Shown here: one piece after another, positions 8,945-18,092 of the stretch
Position numbering within the stretch: position 1 is the first letter of the stretch
How the letters are laid out: each line of letters starts with the position of its first letter
DNA from: Bremerella sp. JC817
Lineage (GTDB): Bacteria; Planctomycetota; Planctomycetia; Pirellulales; Pirellulaceae
Length of the DNA: 64,000 bases
Direction: 5' to 3'
Assembly (NCBI RefSeq): GCF_040718835.1
Contig: NZ_JBFEFG010000281.1
Location: 186,001-250,000, forward strand
Position numbers and translations under genes: made by a program
Notes under the pieces: generated by a model
Database searches by the model: none
What the model was told of the DNA's origin: nothing
Seen by the model: the letters and a program-made list of their open reading frames with translations, nothing else

Positions 8945-9565
8945 TTAGTATCCGTCATTCATGTGCGGATCCAACAGCGTTTTAAGGGCTTGGCGGGCAC
9001 GGTGCAGCCGCGTCTTGACGGCTGAGACACTCATATTCAATCGCGACGCGGTTTCATCGGTACTTAATTGTTCGATGTCGCGAAGCAGCAAAACGGTTCG
9101 ATAAGTTTCAGGTAATTGTTCAATTTGCTCACGAACCAGGTCGCGGGTTTCCCGACTTTGCACGGCCGTATCAAAAGTGACCGCCCAGGCAGGCTCTACC
9201 CGATCGCGGTGTCCGTCGTTGACAAAGTGAGGTAACAAGTCCTCGACCGGCTTTTCGGGTTTCCGCTTTCGCGTTCGCAGTTTCATCAGACAGGCATTCA
9301 CCACAATCCGATGTAACCAGGTCGACAGTTTCGAGTTTCCCTCGAAATCGGCAATTGCTTTAAAAGCCGACAGGAACGCGTCTTGAACCGCGTCCTGAGC
9401 ATCTTGGTCTTGCCCCAAGAATCGTTTCGCGACGACAAGCATGCGACCACTGTACGCTCGAACGAGGTATTCGTACGCGTCGTCGTCCTGGCGGCGAAGA
9501 GCATCGATAAGATCCTCTTCGGTTTTCCAGGCACTTGTCGGCAGTTCTGATCCAGTGCTGTCCAT
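8945..9565 (-). CDS. ECF-type RNA polymerase sigma factor
   Basis: About 206 residues from the ATG at 9565. The frame is open further upstream to 9712, but those extra 49 residues (Trp/Pro/Arg-rich) do not fit the family. Region 2 spans about residues 20-90 (YEYLVRAYSGRMLVVAKRFL, DAVQDAFLSAFKAI, KLSTWLHRIVVNACLM). Region 4 spans about 140-200 (QLPETYRTVLLLRDIEQLST, MSVSAVKTRLHRARQAL) and carries the helix-turn-helix for the -35 element. It directs RNA polymerase to a specific regulon. It is paired with the zinc anti-sigma gene two bases downstream. Confidence 0.93.
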   Translation of the reverse strand: MDSTGSELPTSAWKTEEDLIDALRRQDDDAYEYLVRAYSGRMLVVAKRFLGQDQDAQDAVQDAFLSAFKAIADFEGNSKLSTWLHRIVVNACLMKLRTRKRKPEKPVEDLLPHFVNDGHRDRVEPAWAVTFDTAVQSRETRDLVREQIEQLPETYRTVLLLRDIEQLSTDETASRLNMSVSAVKTRLHRARQALKTLLDPHMNDGY

Positions 9566-9645
9566 AATCGCCAAAATTACCAGATGCGGTGCACGTCGTC
9601 TACGAGCGATTATTGTTGCCACATTCCGCGCAACACGCGACCCCG

Positions 9646-9672
9646 GACACCCGTCGGGACTTGAATTGTTCC
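9646..9672 (-). promoter_or_regulatory. Possible ECF-type autoregulatory promoter
   Basis: On the minus strand GGAAC (9672-9668), the usual -35 of ECF promoters, is followed after about 17 bases by GTGTC (9650-9646). It reads toward the sigma gene about 80 bases away. Only pattern evidence. Confidence 0.25.
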
Positions 9673-9755
9673 AACCAGGGTGCCACCATGAATGAAAAGT
9701 CGGGCATGGCAAACAGAGGGAACGATTTGCTCACTCCAGGGGGTGTCATCAAACA

Positions 9756-11189
9756 GTGCGATTTCTTACATCGGTATTTGCCATAGCCCTGGCTCTCTTC
9801 GCTCCCAGCGCTGCCCGCCTGGTGATGGCTGCTAATCTGCAGTTTTCGATCGGCCATGCCGACATCACCCCAGTCGTCGAGGGACGTCCAGCCGTCTGGA
9901 TGGCTGGCTATTATCACGGCCGCGCCGCCACGGGGGTCCACGATCCGCTCTTCGCTCGTGCCATGATGTTGTCGGACGGCAAACAGAAGATTGCCCTGGT
10001 CAGCCTGGATGTCGTTGGATGGTCGTATCCCTCCACGGTGAAAATCCGTGAGCAGTTGCCGGAAATCGACTATGTAATCATCTGCAGCACGCACAACCAC
10101 GAAGGCCCCGACACGATTGGCATCTGGGGCGAATCCCCCATCAAGCGTGGTTCCGACGATCGCTACAACGCGCGGATCGAGTCGACCGTGGTCGGACTTG
10201 TCCAGCAGCTCAACACCCAACTTCAACCAGTCACCGCCGAGTACGCCAAGATCGATCGGCCCGACCTGATTCAAGACAACCGCTTGCCAGAAGTGCTCGA
10301 TCCTACGCTTCGGGTGCTTCGCTTCCGCTCGACCATCGATCACTCGTATGTCGGCCTGCTGGTTCAAGGAACGAGCCATCCTGAATCGCTCGGCCCGAAG
10401 AACACGTTGATCACGGCCGACTTTCCTGGCTATACGATCCAGCGACTGGAAGAGCACTTCGATTGCCCGACCGTCTACGTCAGTGGTGCGATTGGTGGCT
10501 TGCTCGCTCCGCCAGAAGAAGGCGTCTTCAATCGCCAGGGCGTCGCCGAAGAACTCGGTACGTTCGCTTACGCGCAAACCTACGGCCAGATGATCGCCGA
10601 TGCGTTGGCCACCGCGCTGGAAAGCAGCCAGCCGATTGAACTGGCTCCCTTCGACATCGTGCGGCAAGAGATCGCGATCCCGATCGACAACCCGCTCTAT
10701 CGGCTCGCACGGTCGTTGAACGTGATTCGACGCGTCAGCTACGAGTGGACTGGTCGACCTGAATCGTGGGGACAGCAAGTCACACGCGAGTATCGCCCCG
10801 AACGTGCCGCGGCAATCACGGAAGTCGCCGTCATTCGCTTGGGCGAGTTGTATCTGCTTTCGATTCCGGGCGAGCTTTACCCGGAACTGGTGACCGGACA
10901 AATACCGAATCCGGCGGAAGAACACGCCGACTTCCCCGACGCCCCCATCGAGCCGCACATCGCGGCCATGGTAAACGAAAAGCCCTACATACTGCTGGGC
11001 CTATCGAATGACGAGATCGGCTATATCTTGCCGAAGCGGCAATGGGATCGAGATCCCCCGTACGCCTATGGTCGGGGGCTGCCACAATATGGCGAGATCA
11101 ACAGCTGCAGCCCTGATGTTGGGCCGATCATCATGGGGACCTTGGCACGCTTATGGAAGCAAGCCGAGGCCGCCCAGGCCAAGCCCTAG
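9756..11189 (+). CDS. Secreted neutral ceramidase-like / alkaline phosphatase-like metallohydrolase
   Basis: 477 residues from a GTG start. The signal peptide FLTSVFAIALALFAPSAARL ends near MAANLQF. The N-terminal half matches the neutral/non-lysosomal ceramidase fold: an opening SIGHADITPV, 'HDPLFARAMML', VSLDVVGW, and the metal-site STHNHEGPDT, which corresponds to the THTHSGP zinc motif of ceramidases. Later 'LGELYLLSIPGELYPEL' matches the conserved 'iPGE' strand. True ceramidases are longer (about 650 residues) with a C-terminal Ig-like domain. This one lacks that part, as many planctomycete homologues do, so the substrate is open. It is divergent from the sigma gene and ends four bases from the convergent TPR gene. 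Confidence 0.8.
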   Translation: MRFLTSVFAIALALFAPSAARLVMAANLQFSIGHADITPVVEGRPAVWMAGYYHGRAATGVHDPLFARAMMLSDGKQKIALVSLDVVGWSYPSTVKIREQLPEIDYVIICSTHNHEGPDTIGIWGESPIKRGSDDRYNARIESTVVGLVQQLNTQLQPVTAEYAKIDRPDLIQDNRLPEVLDPTLRVLRFRSTIDHSYVGLLVQGTSHPESLGPKNTLITADFPGYTIQRLEEHFDCPTVYVSGAIGGLLAPPEEGVFNRQGVAEELGTFAYAQTYGQMIADALATALESSQPIELAPFDIVRQEIAIPIDNPLYRLARSLNVIRRVSYEWTGRPESWGQQVTREYRPERAAAITEVAVIRLGELYLLSIPGELYPELVTGQIPNPAEEHADFPDAPIEPHIAAMVNEKPYILLGLSNDEIGYILPKRQWDRDPPYAYGRGLPQYGEINSCSPDVGPIIMGTLARLWKQAEAAQAKP

Positions 11190-11192
11190 TCG

Positions 11193-12242
11193 CTAGTTCA
11201 CTGGTGGCAACAAGCGAGGTGGTTCCAATTCCGGAGCCGGTGGAATCTTCGAAGATTCGTTAGGCGTCGAAACCGGCGACGTCCGATTCATCGGCTGATC
11301 GCTGATGAACATCGTGTTCGGCGATTGCTGAGGCCCCCGAGCCGGGACAGCGGCTGGCATCTGCGAAGCATTTTGAATCCGGGCCAGCATATCTTCGGCC
11401 TGCTTCAGCTTTGGGTCGATCTGCAGGGCGGCTTGAAACTGCTGAGCGGCTCCCTGTTGATCTCCCTTGCGGAACAACAAATAACCCAAGTTGTAGTGCC
11501 CAGCCGATTTGCCATGGGCATACACCAACTGCGACAACGCTTCATCGGTTCGGCCCGCATCGACCAGCACCATTGCCAGGTTGTTGCGATACCGAGGATC
11601 TTCCGGAGCGAGCGTGGTCGCTTTATGGAAGTGAGCCATCGCGTCGTCCTTTTGCCCCATGCGTGCCAGGCACAGCCCAAGGTCGTTCTGAACGACGGCG
11701 TCTTTCGGATGCTCTTTTTCGGCCTTCTGGTACATCACCAGGGCGTCCTTCAATCGCTGGTTGCGATGCAGCAGGCGAGCATAGCTCACCAGTGCCAGGC
11801 GATTGCTGGGGAACTTTTCCAGACAAAGCTTGTACTGGCGTTCAGCTCCTTCAAAGTTGCCCGAGTTTTCCATCATGCGGGCACCGCTGAGATAGACGTC
11901 GGCACCAATTTCCGAAGGCATGTTGGACAGACGAATCGGATCGTCGTCTGCGCTTGGCTCCCGTGGCTCAGAGCTGAAGAAACCGGAGATCGAATCTCCT
12001 GCCTTCTTGAAAGCAGAGCTGATCCCACCACTTTCTTCTTTTTCGCCCGTGAATTGAATCAGACGGAGCTCACTCGATTCCGAGTTGCTCGCCGCGACAG
12101 CCTTCATCTGGTTGATGGGCTTTGGCCGATCGGCAGCATCCAGCACGATTGGTGCCAGAAGCAAGCCCTGGATGGCCAGGCCGGTGCAGATCAGTTCGCG
12201 GCTGTATTGGACGAATGCGCGTTTTAGGGTCAGGTTTTGCAT
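11193..12242 (-). CDS. TPR protein, TadD-like, last gene of Tad locus
   Basis: 349 residues from the ATG at 12242, which has AAGGG just upstream. An open frame continues to 12380 but its codons are unlikely to be used. An N-terminal hydrophobic stretch (LICTGLAIQGLLLAPIVL) anchors or exports it. Residues about 120-280 hold four to five tetratricopeptide repeats, e.g. 'NFEGAERQYKLCLEKFPSNR' and 'AVVQNDLGLCLARMGQKDDA'. The C-terminus is Pro/Ser-rich. TadD-type TPR lipoproteins help assemble the secretin in Tad systems. The position at the end of this locus supports that role, but no lipobox is present, so the assignment is by context. Confidence 0.75.
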   Translation of the reverse strand: MQNLTLKRAFVQYSRELICTGLAIQGLLLAPIVLDAADRPKPINQMKAVAASNSESSELRLIQFTGEKEESGGISSAFKKAGDSISGFFSSEPREPSADDDPIRLSNMPSEIGADVYLSGARMMENSGNFEGAERQYKLCLEKFPSNRLALVSYARLLHRNQRLKDALVMYQKAEKEHPKDAVVQNDLGLCLARMGQKDDAMAHFHKATTLAPEDPRYRNNLAMVLVDAGRTDEALSQLVYAHGKSAGHYNLGYLLFRKGDQQGAAQQFQAALQIDPKLKQAEDMLARIQNASQMPAAVPARGPQQSPNTMFISDQPMNRTSPVSTPNESSKIPPAPELEPPRLLPPVN

Positions 12243-12457
12243 CGATCCCTTGCAGGGCCCCGCAGGGCCATTGCCTCCATGCACTGGTTTGGGTTCGGCC
12301 GCCGGCCCCTCCGCTAGCAAAAGAGGAGCCCGCAATGAATAGTATTTCCTATCATTGCATCGGCATTTTTCGCAGGCCACTCAAGCGTTTTGCGCGAACC
12401 ATTCGCGCAACCCTCCTTCAGGGCCTGGTCGAACTTGGCTATCAGCAGGGAACCGAA

Positions 12458-12988
12458 CTATTGATCGGTGAATGCTGGCAGACGTGGAGCTGGGATCGAC
12501 GAGCGTTCGCGACGGTAGATTTCGTCGATGTATTCAGCCGAACGACCGACGGGCTGCTGCGGGCTGACGTAGACCTCGGTGACATCCGGCGTACCAAACA
12601 TGTTGGTCAGGCTGGCCTGGACCGTCTTGATACGGGCTTCCGTTTCTTCCTGGCTCAAACCCTGCATGACGTAGACAGCACGGCGGCCTTCCGGGCCCAT
12701 GACAATCTGGCGAACCTTCAGCTTTCCGGAAGACGTCAAATCGCCGGTGCTGGCGTCAAAGTAGTGATCGCTCAGCGTGTTCTGCAAGCGGATGCCAGCA
12801 GCGGTCATCGCCGAGTAATAATTGTTGACCGAAGCACGGTCGGCTTCCACGAACGGAGATGGCCAGCACTTGTTGCGAGCGTAGTCGAGGTGGACTCGAT
12901 CCCAAAAATCGTTCCATCCTGCCTGGCTAACCGAGCAGAACAACAGGGTTGCCAGAATAGATTGTGTAAAGAGGGTGCCGATCTTCAT
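12458..12988 (-). CDS. Unknown secreted protein inside the Tad locus
   Basis: 176 residues with a clear signal peptide (ILATLLFCSVSQAGW) followed by a compact soluble domain. I recognise no domain. The middle (about 70-140) has an alternating beta/alpha look: KLKVRQIVMGPEGRRAVYVM, then QEETEARIKTVQASLTNMFG and TEVYVSPQQPVGRSAEYIDE. It reads somewhat like a small periplasmic BON-like or secretin-associated domain. AAGG precedes the ATG. It sits between tadC and the TPR gene on the same strand, where an assembly accessory or a minor pilus component would be expected (inference). Confidence 0.8.
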   Translation of the reverse strand: MKIGTLFTQSILATLLFCSVSQAGWNDFWDRVHLDYARNKCWPSPFVEADRASVNNYYSAMTAAGIRLQNTLSDHYFDASTGDLTSSGKLKVRQIVMGPEGRRAVYVMQGLSQEETEARIKTVQASLTNMFGTPDVTEVYVSPQQPVGRSAEYIDEIYRRERSSIPAPRLPAFTDQ

Positions 12989-13148
12989 GCGTGGCCGCCT
13001 TCCATGGGATTATCGCAAGTCCGTGCGCCGGTGCTGACCTGTGGCGCGGTGTATCGTTCAGAGCTTGCATCGGCCATCGTTCGGCCAGGTCAACAGTAAC
13101 GAGGACCTGGCCGTTACGACACGTAGAACCGGTAAACTTTCCACAATC

Positions 13149-14117
13149 TTACGAGTTGGCAGCCATCATTGGCAGCATCTCGCGGACCACCGTGATAGCA
13201 GCCGGTCCGACCAGCACCACGAAGATGCCAGGGAAGATGAAGAACACCAGCGGGAAGATCATTTTCACCGCGGTCTTGGCGGCCTTTTCTTCGGCGATCT
13301 GACGGCGACGGGTACGCATGGCATCGCTCTGCACGCGAAGTGCCTGGGCGATACTCGAACCGAACTTGTCGGCCTGAATCAGAATCGCGGCGAGCGATCG
13401 CAGGTCTTCGACACCGGTACGCGAACCAAGTTCGTGCAGCACGTCAACGCGAGCACGGCCCATCTGCAACTGGAAGTTACACATGCCGAACTCTTCAGCG
13501 ATGACGCGATAGGTCTTCTTCATTTCTTCCGCCACGCGACGCATCGCCTGGTCGAGACCAAGACCTGCTTCGACACAGACGACCATCAAGTCGAGAGCGT
13601 CTGGCAGACCGCGGAAGATCTGTTCTTTTCGGCTCTTGCCGAGGTACCACAGCCCGATGTCTGGCAGATAGAAGAACCCGCCCAGCACGATCGCTGCCTT
13701 CAAGATACCGAACAACGAGAAGTCGCCCAGCACAAAGAAGGTACCACCACCCAAGAGCAAGCCGAGCATCAGACCGGCAAACTTCAGACCGAGGAACGTC
13801 GTTGGAGCGGTCTCGCCACGGAAGCCGGCGTGCGAAAGCTTGTCTTTCAGCGCGTTGGCATCTTTGGCGTTGGTTGGTTGCAGTGGCTTGGCCAACGCAG
13901 GCGAGGCCTTTTCCAGGACCTTACCCAGCGCGGTGGTTTTACCACCTTTCTCGCCACGACCGCTGCGTTGGTAAGGATCTTTGATCCCGTCCAAGCGGTC
14001 TTCAGCGCGGCTTTTGTCTTTGAGGAAAATGTCGGCCAGAAAATAGATTCCAGCTGCGAACAAGCCAAAGACGGCGACGGCGATGATCAATACGCCATTA
14101 GTTCCAGATTCAAACAT
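13149..14117 (-). CDS. tadC: TadC, Tad pilus inner-membrane platform protein
   Basis: 322 residues of the type II secretion F (GspF) family. A first membrane helix (GVLIIAVAVFGLFAAGIYFL) is followed by a cytosolic stretch and a pair of helices around residues 105-150. The conserved T2SSF core is GLPDALDLMVVCVEAGLGLDQAMRRVAEEM. The last helix is MIFPLVFFIFPGIFVVLVGPAA. With TadB it forms the platform that couples the CpaF motor to pilin extrusion. It begins seven bases after the tadB stop. Confidence 0.93.
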   Translation of the reverse strand: MFESGTNGVLIIAVAVFGLFAAGIYFLADIFLKDKSRAEDRLDGIKDPYQRSGRGEKGGKTTALGKVLEKASPALAKPLQPTNAKDANALKDKLSHAGFRGETAPTTFLGLKFAGLMLGLLLGGGTFFVLGDFSLFGILKAAIVLGGFFYLPDIGLWYLGKSRKEQIFRGLPDALDLMVVCVEAGLGLDQAMRRVAEEMKKTYRVIAEEFGMCNFQLQMGRARVDVLHELGSRTGVEDLRSLAAILIQADKFGSSIAQALRVQSDAMRTRRRQIAEEKAAKTAVKMIFPLVFFIFPGIFVVLVGPAAITVVREMLPMMAANS

Positions 14118-14124
14118 GGCTCGG

Positions 14125-15090
14125 TTACACCTTGATATCGATAATCTTTTGAATCACCCAGGCCCCAATCAACTGCATGACAATCGCACCGGCCAACATC
14201 TTCTGGCCCAGAGGGTCGGTGAACAGCGTCATCACGTAGTTGGCATTCAGGTACCACATCACGGCGAACAATGCTGGAGGCATACCCAACAGCACGATAC
14301 CCGAGATACGGCCTTCCCCGGTGAGGGCCTGAATCTGACCGAACAATTCCATGCGCTGACGCACCAGTCGGCCAATCTTGTCGAGAATTTCGGCGAGGTC
14401 ACCACCCGTCTGTCGTTGCAGAATCACGGCGGTACCGAAGAACTTAAGGTCGAGGTTCGGGACGCGATCGGTCATATCGAGGATCGCTTCTTCCAGCGGC
14501 ACACCCAGGTTCTGCGACTCGAACACCTTGCGGAACTCGCCGCCGATCGGATCGAGCATTTCTTCGCTCACCAGGTGAAAACCAGCACCCAGACTATGAC
14601 CCGCACGCAAAGCACGTGCGATCAATTCCAGGGCGTCCGGCAATTGCTGACCAAACTTATTGAGTCGCTTGTTGCGAACCCACCAGACATAGAGAAACGG
14701 AATCGCCGCACAGATGACCGCCAGGACAGGTCCAACGTAAAATGGCATTCCCAGCAAAAATGGGATCACCGCGGCACCGCCTGCCAGGCCGGCAGTCAGC
14801 ATGATGAAGTTCGAGACCGACGTATCCATGGCGGCCTGATCGAGCAACAATCGCAGATTGATGTAACGTGCGATGTACTCTTCCAGAGCACCACTATCTG
14901 CGTCGACATTGCGGCTGAGGATGCCTCCCTGCTGCTCTCCTTTGCCCGGCTCGTTTTTGCTTTTGCCGGTCAGGATTTCGAGACGATTCTCGATATCGGG
15001 ATTCGAGTCTCCACGAAACAGAATCGCTACGGCGCCTACCAGGGTGGCAACACCTACGAATACCGTAATGAGTACTACTAGCGTCAACAT
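14125..15090 (-). CDS. tadB: TadB, Tad pilus inner-membrane platform protein
   Basis: 321 residues. N-terminal helix LVVLITVFVGVATLVGAVAI, two central helices (about 110-160), then the T2SSF domain with QLPDALELIARALRAGHSLG and the downstream 'QRQTGGDLAEILDKI' motif, and a C-terminal helix pair. It is a paralogue of tadC, as in all Tad loci. Gap to the upstream cpaF gene is 26 bases. Confidence 0.93.
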   Translation of the reverse strand: MLTLVVLITVFVGVATLVGAVAILFRGDSNPDIENRLEILTGKSKNEPGKGEQQGGILSRNVDADSGALEEYIARYINLRLLLDQAAMDTSVSNFIMLTAGLAGGAAVIPFLLGMPFYVGPVLAVICAAIPFLYVWWVRNKRLNKFGQQLPDALELIARALRAGHSLGAGFHLVSEEMLDPIGGEFRKVFESQNLGVPLEEAILDMTDRVPNLDLKFFGTAVILQRQTGGDLAEILDKIGRLVRQRMELFGQIQALTGEGRISGIVLLGMPPALFAVMWYLNANYVMTLFTDPLGQKMLAGAIVMQLIGAWVIQKIIDIKV

Positions 15091-15116
15091 GATCGCTTCT
15101 CTAAGTGGATTAGTTT

Positions 15117-16436
15117 CTAGTCATCAAGCATCACACGTTCACGGAACGCACTCGCTGGCAGACGAACACCAGCCGATTCCAGTCGTTCCATGAAGTTCGG
15201 ACGAACACCGGTCGAAATGAATCGACCACGAGCGCGTCCGGTTTCGTCGATACCCGATTGTTCGTATCGATAGACGTCCTGCATCACGACCGTTTCCTGC
15301 TCCATCCCGATCACTTCGGTGATGTGCGTGACACGGCGAGGACCACCTTGCAGACGGTTGGCCTGGATGATCAAGTCGACAGCACTCGAAATCTGCTGAC
15401 GCATGGCCTTCACAGGCAGGTCAAACCCCGACATCGAAATCAGGGTTTCAATACGCGAGATAGCGTCGCGTGGTGTATTGGAGTGGATCGTGGTCATCGA
15501 ACCTTCGTGACCGGTGTTCATGGCCTGAAGCATGTCGAGCGTTTCGGCACCACGACACTCACCGATGATGATTCGTTCCGGACGCATACGCAGGGCATTC
15601 TTCACCAGGTCGGTCGCGGTCACGCCACCCTTCCCTTCCACGTTCGGTGGACGGGTTTCGAGGCGGACAACGTGTTCCTGTTGCAGTTGAAGTTCCGCCG
15701 CGTCTTCGATCGTGACGATACGTTCAGCACCGCTGATGAAGCTCGAGAGTGTATTGAGCAGCGTCGTCTTACCAGAACCGGTACCGCCCGAGATGATGAT
15801 GTTCAAGCGGGCTTTGATCGCACCTTCGAGCAGCATCACCATTTCAGGCGTGAAGGCTTTGTAGTTCAGCAGGTCTTCCAGTTTCAGCGGGTTCGAGCCA
15901 AAACGACGAATGGAAACTGCGGCACCGTCGAGAGCTAACGGCGGAATGATGGCATTGAAACGCGAGCCGTCTGGCAGGCGGGCATCGACCATCGGACAGG
16001 TTTCGTCCACACGGCGGCCCACCTTGGATACGATACGGTCGATGATTTGCAGCAAGTGTTCGTTGTCGCGGAACTTGACGCTACTCAGTTCCAGCTTGCC
16101 ACCCTTTTCGCAATAGATCTGATGAGGACCGTTGATCAGAATATCGCTGATCCCATGGTCCTTCAGCAGAAGCTCGAGTGGGCCCAGGCCAAACGTTTCG
16201 TCGAGAACTTCTTCAATCAGACGTTCACGTTCGGTTCGATTGAGGAGAGTTTCTTCCGTATCGCACAGATGTTCCACCACCAGGCGGATCTCGCGACGCA
16301 GGACTTCCCCTTCCAGCTCACCAATCTTGGACAGGTCGAGCTTATCCACGAGCTTGCCGTGGATCTTCCGCTTAAGATTTTCGAATTCCGCTTGTTTCGA
16401 GTTGCTCGCTTTGGGATCCGTTGCCGCCGTCCGCAT
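15117..16436 (-). CDS. cpaF: CpaF/TadA secretion ATPase
   Basis: 439 residues. I use the ATG at 16436 because AAGGAA lies eight bases upstream. The TTG at 16454 is the only alternative. The N-terminal domain carries '[20 protein letters not shown]', typical of CpaF. The hexameric ATPase core has Walker [10 protein letters not shown] (about 217-225), Asp box region [11 protein letters not shown], Walker [10 protein letters not shown], and the His box [12 protein letters not shown]. This cytosolic motor drives Flp pilin assembly and probably disassembly. Confidence 0.96.
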   Translation of the reverse strand: MRTAATDPKASNSKQAEFENLKRKIHGKLVDKLDLSKIGELEGEVLRREIRLVVEHLCDTEETLLNRTERERLIEEVLDETFGLGPLELLLKDHGISDILINGPHQIYCEKGGKLELSSVKFRDNEHLLQIIDRIVSKVGRRVDETCPMVDARLPDGSRFNAIIPPLALDGAAVSIRRFGSNPLKLEDLLNYKAFTPEMVMLLEGAIKARLNIIISGGTGSGKTTLLNTLSSFISGAERIVTIEDAAELQLQQEHVVRLETRPPNVEGKGGVTATDLVKNALRMRPERIIIGECRGAETLDMLQAMNTGHEGSMTTIHSNTPRDAISRIETLISMSGFDLPVKAMRQQISSAVDLIIQANRLQGGPRRVTHITEVIGMEQETVVMQDVYRYEQSGIDETGRARGRFISTGVRPNFMERLESAGVRLPASAFRERVMLDD

Positions 16437-16748
16437 GTTTCGATTCCTTCGCAAACTGAAGTGCTGCCGTTGACGCCCTTTTGACCGTTTCGTGTCACGT
16501 CAGGTAGCTAGTGCAACCGGTATGGTCCCACCGCGCGAAGAGCTTGGCGGCGCATTGGTTGGACGGAGCTACCCAAGGAGACAGGAACCGTGCCGATTAA
16601 GGGCTTTGGAACGGTCCCCCAAAACATAGCTCACGTAGAGTTGCGCGAGAGGAAGGAAGTTTCGAAATTGGCAAACCGCACGGAATGTGCGGTCGCTACA
16701 ACCTTCGCGGATTGAACTAGATAATCCACGAGCTTTGATGCGGCGGCT
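16437..16748. other. Gap between cpaE and cpaF
   Basis: 312 bases without a gene. It contains a short hairpin, ACCGCAC (16675-16681) with GTGCGGT (16687-16693), not followed by a T-run. This is the longest gap among the assembly genes and could separate two transcripts. Confidence 0.5.
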
Positions 16749-17996
16749 TTAAGCGTCCGCCGATGCTTCCGATTCTTCGGCTTTTCCGGCCTTGTCTGCC
16801 TTTGACGACAAGAAGCCAAACCAGCGTCCCAAGCCTGACTTGCCGCCGGCATTCTTCTTCGAGCCATCGCCCGAGAGTGCTTCGGCCAAACCGACCAGGG
16901 CTTGCGTGATGCCGGCGCGTGGGGCCTGTTCGATCAACGGAACGCCGTTGTTACGAACTTCGACCATGATTCGGTATTCGTTCGGGATCTGCCAATAGAT
17001 CTCGCTGCCGATCGTTTCCTGAGCTTTCTTCAGGCTGATCTCGCCGTTGTCGAGGCCGACGCGATTCACGATCACGCGGGTCTTTTCTTTCAGCCCGTCG
17101 ATCTCGCTGAAGCTCATCATCAGACGCACCACGTTACGCAAACATGGCAAGTCGAGCTGAATCGTCATCAGGTTGACGTTTGCTTCTTTCATCGCCAGCA
17201 TGTCGAGCGCCGAGTATGCCTTCGACGTATCGATGATCAAGTGCGTGAAGGTCGCCTTCATCAAACCGATCACGCGGGACAAGTCGTCCGGGCTAATCGG
17301 AGCTTCTTCCTGCAATTGAACCGGGCGAGGAAGCAGATACAAGCCACTGCTGTGCCGCGTCAGCGACCGCTTCAACAGATTGAAGTCGAGACGCTTGATG
17401 TTCTGGGCAACGTCCAGCAGGGTGTAATCAGGAATCGTATCGAGGAAGACATCGCTGTCTCCCAGCGCCAGATCGAGGTCGATCAGCGCGACGTTGTTTT
17501 GTTCTTGGGCGGCCAGAATGCATCCGAGATTGACCGCGAGGCTGGTCGAACCAACACCACCGGTCGCACCGCAGACGGTGATCACCTTGCAGCCGCGGCT
17601 CTTCGAGTCCCCTTTGCCGAAGCGATGATGACCGATACGCTCCAGAGCGCTGACCAGGTCTTCGATCACCAGCGGTTGGGTTAGAAATTCTTTGGCACCT
17701 GCCCGCATCGCTTTGAGGATCAACTGACCATCGGTCGAACCACTGATGACCAGGATGCTGCATTCAGGCGTGCTCTCGTTGACTTCACGAATCAGGCGAA
17801 TCGCCTTTTCTGGATCGGAGTCAATCGCGACGATGCCGATGTCTGGGTTGGTCTGACCAACGACATCAGCGAAGAACTCGTATCGCGAGCACTCCGCTTC
17901 CAGCCAGACAATGTCCATGCCTAGCAGTGTCGATTTTAACGATTCTCGCGATGAGTCTTTCGGATCGACCAGGGCGACTCGTAATACATTGCTCAT
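16749..17996 (-). CDS. cpaE: CpaE/TadZ pilus localisation ATPase-like protein
   Basis: 415 residues. Residues 1-125 form an atypical receiver-like domain (VALVDPKDSS, IGIVAIDSDPEKAIRLIREV, AMRAGAKEFLTQPL). A MinD/ParA-type domain follows from residue 137. Its P-loop reads GATGGVGSTS (143-152), so the lysines of the canonical deviant Walker A (KGGxGKT) are replaced by Thr and Ser. 'ALIDLDLALGDSDVFLD' and 'HLIIDTSKAYSALDM' match switch I/II of the family. The C-terminus is charged and linker-like. Tad loci use this protein to place the apparatus in the cell. Confidence 0.92.
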   Translation of the reverse strand: MSNVLRVALVDPKDSSRESLKSTLLGMDIVWLEAECSRYEFFADVVGQTNPDIGIVAIDSDPEKAIRLIREVNESTPECSILVISGSTDGQLILKAMRAGAKEFLTQPLVIEDLVSALERIGHHRFGKGDSKSRGCKVITVCGATGGVGSTSLAVNLGCILAAQEQNNVALIDLDLALGDSDVFLDTIPDYTLLDVAQNIKRLDFNLLKRSLTRHSSGLYLLPRPVQLQEEAPISPDDLSRVIGLMKATFTHLIIDTSKAYSALDMLAMKEANVNLMTIQLDLPCLRNVVRLMMSFSEIDGLKEKTRVIVNRVGLDNGEISLKKAQETIGSEIYWQIPNEYRIMVEVRNNGVPLIEQAPRAGITQALVGLAEALSGDGSKKNAGGKSGLGRWFGFLSSKADKAGKAEESEASADA

Positions 17997-18038
17997 AGCG
18001 ATTCGTACTTTCCTAACTCGACAGATGACACCTGGATA

Positions 18039-18069
18039 AGAATTCCCCTATTGGGTTTAGGGGAATTCT
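18039..18069. repeat. Perfect 12-bp inverted repeat between cpaC and cpaE
   Basis: AGAATTCCCCTA (18039-18050) and TAGGGGAATTCT (18058-18069) with a 7-base loop. There is no T-run on either side, so it is not a standard terminator. It lies in the transcribed gap 42 bases upstream of cpaE and downstream of cpaC. Confidence 0.85.
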
Positions 18070-18092
18070 AGTACGCAAATGTCGGCCCCGTT

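Noticed and set aside
8945..9712. Long start for the sigma factor at 9712.
   Set aside because: The extra 49 residues do not match ECF factors, and the shorter start at 9565 gives the usual length.
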